A stretch of 5,564 nt of DNA, taken from positions 1-5,564 of the forward strand of contig USEH01000149.1 in assembly GCA_900553675.1 (NCBI GenBank). Reading direction: 5' to 3'. Made by a program: the position numbers and the translations under genes. A model generated the notes under the pieces. The model was not told the DNA's origin. It did not search any database and saw nothing but the letters and a program-made list of their open reading frames with translations. Shown here piece after piece: positions 5,467-5,564 of this stretch. This DNA comes from an uncultured Ruminococcus sp. Lineage in GTDB: Bacteria > Bacillota > Clostridia > Oscillospirales > Ruminococcaceae. The first letter of the stretch is position 1. Each line of letters opens with the position of its first letter.

Positions 5467-5488
5467 GTAGACCCGAGCGAGTGCAGTC

Positions 5489-5564
5489 ATGGACGTGCTC
5501 ATCGCACGTCCATCGGGAGACCCCCGGCGAGGGTCTCCCACGGCAAAACAGTCCACCGGACTGT
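5489..5564. repeat. Second hairpin cluster, cut by the window edge
   Basis: Three strong inverted repeats of different sequence follow one another. Unit A is ATGGACGTGC/GCACGTCCAT (5489-5498/5504-5513, loop TCATC). Unit B is GGGAGACCC/GGGTCTCCC (5515-5523/5531-5539, loop CCGGCGA). Unit C is ACAGTCC/GGACTGT (5548-5554/5558-5564, loop ACC). A and B are each exactly 25 nt and each is followed by a single unpaired base, so the next unit would begin at 5541. Unit C probably extends outward from there (CGGCAAA at 5541-5547) with its partner beyond the window. There is no gene in this stretch. I recall similar hairpin runs from gut Clostridia, but could not check. Confidence 0.7.

Noticed and set aside
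496..5485. Composite mobile element bounded by inverted TGCACTCGCT
   Set aside because: Only 10 bp match, there is no transposase or integrase, no target-site duplication was seen, and the genes inside look like ordinary chromosomal ones.

Overview
The window looks like chromosomal DNA of an anaerobic Gram-positive bacterium of the class Clostridia, probably a gut member of the Oscillospiraceae/Ruminococcaceae. I infer this from the moderate GC content, the strong AGGAGG-like ribosome binding sites, the consensus sigma-A promoters, the protein families present (ABC_trans_CmpB membrane protein, DegV, lipoprotein sugar-binding protein) and the intergenic clusters of short hairpins. No database was searched, so the taxonomic call is an inference.

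Layout, left to right. (1) 1-459, plus strand: C-terminal end of an ABC exporter ATPase, closed by a textbook intrinsic terminator (461-490). (2) 491-645: a gene-free cluster of short hairpins. (3) 689-725: a strong stem-loop at the 3' end of the next gene. (4) 745-2199, minus strand: a lipoprotein extracellular solute-binding protein with its own consensus promoter (2244-2272) and no permease genes beside it. (5) 2463-2999, minus strand: a TetR-family regulator. (6) 3000-3210: a compact divergent control region with overlapping promoters and a 14-bp palindrome. (7) 3211-4101, plus strand: a DegV-family fatty-acid-binding protein, closed by a strong terminator. (8) 4223-4981: a CmpB-family (PF06541-like) membrane protein with an extended -10 promoter, followed 42 bp later by (9) 5024-5422: a small, unrecognised Asp/Gly/Lys-rich protein with an EF-hand-like loop and an internal duplication. 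(10) 5489-5564: a second hairpin cluster, cut by the window edge.

How the genes work together: the clearest functional unit is tetR-degV. The palindrome GATACA-TT-TGTATC covers the predicted degV start point and lies in the spacer of the predicted tetR promoter, so one bound TetR dimer could control both genes. The CmpB-like gene and the small EF-hand-like gene are probably one transcript. The solute-binding protein and the ABC exporter appear to be independent units. No mobile element, CRISPR array, RNA gene or complete unknown system was found. The least explained items are the small duplicated EF-hand-like protein and the two hairpin clusters.
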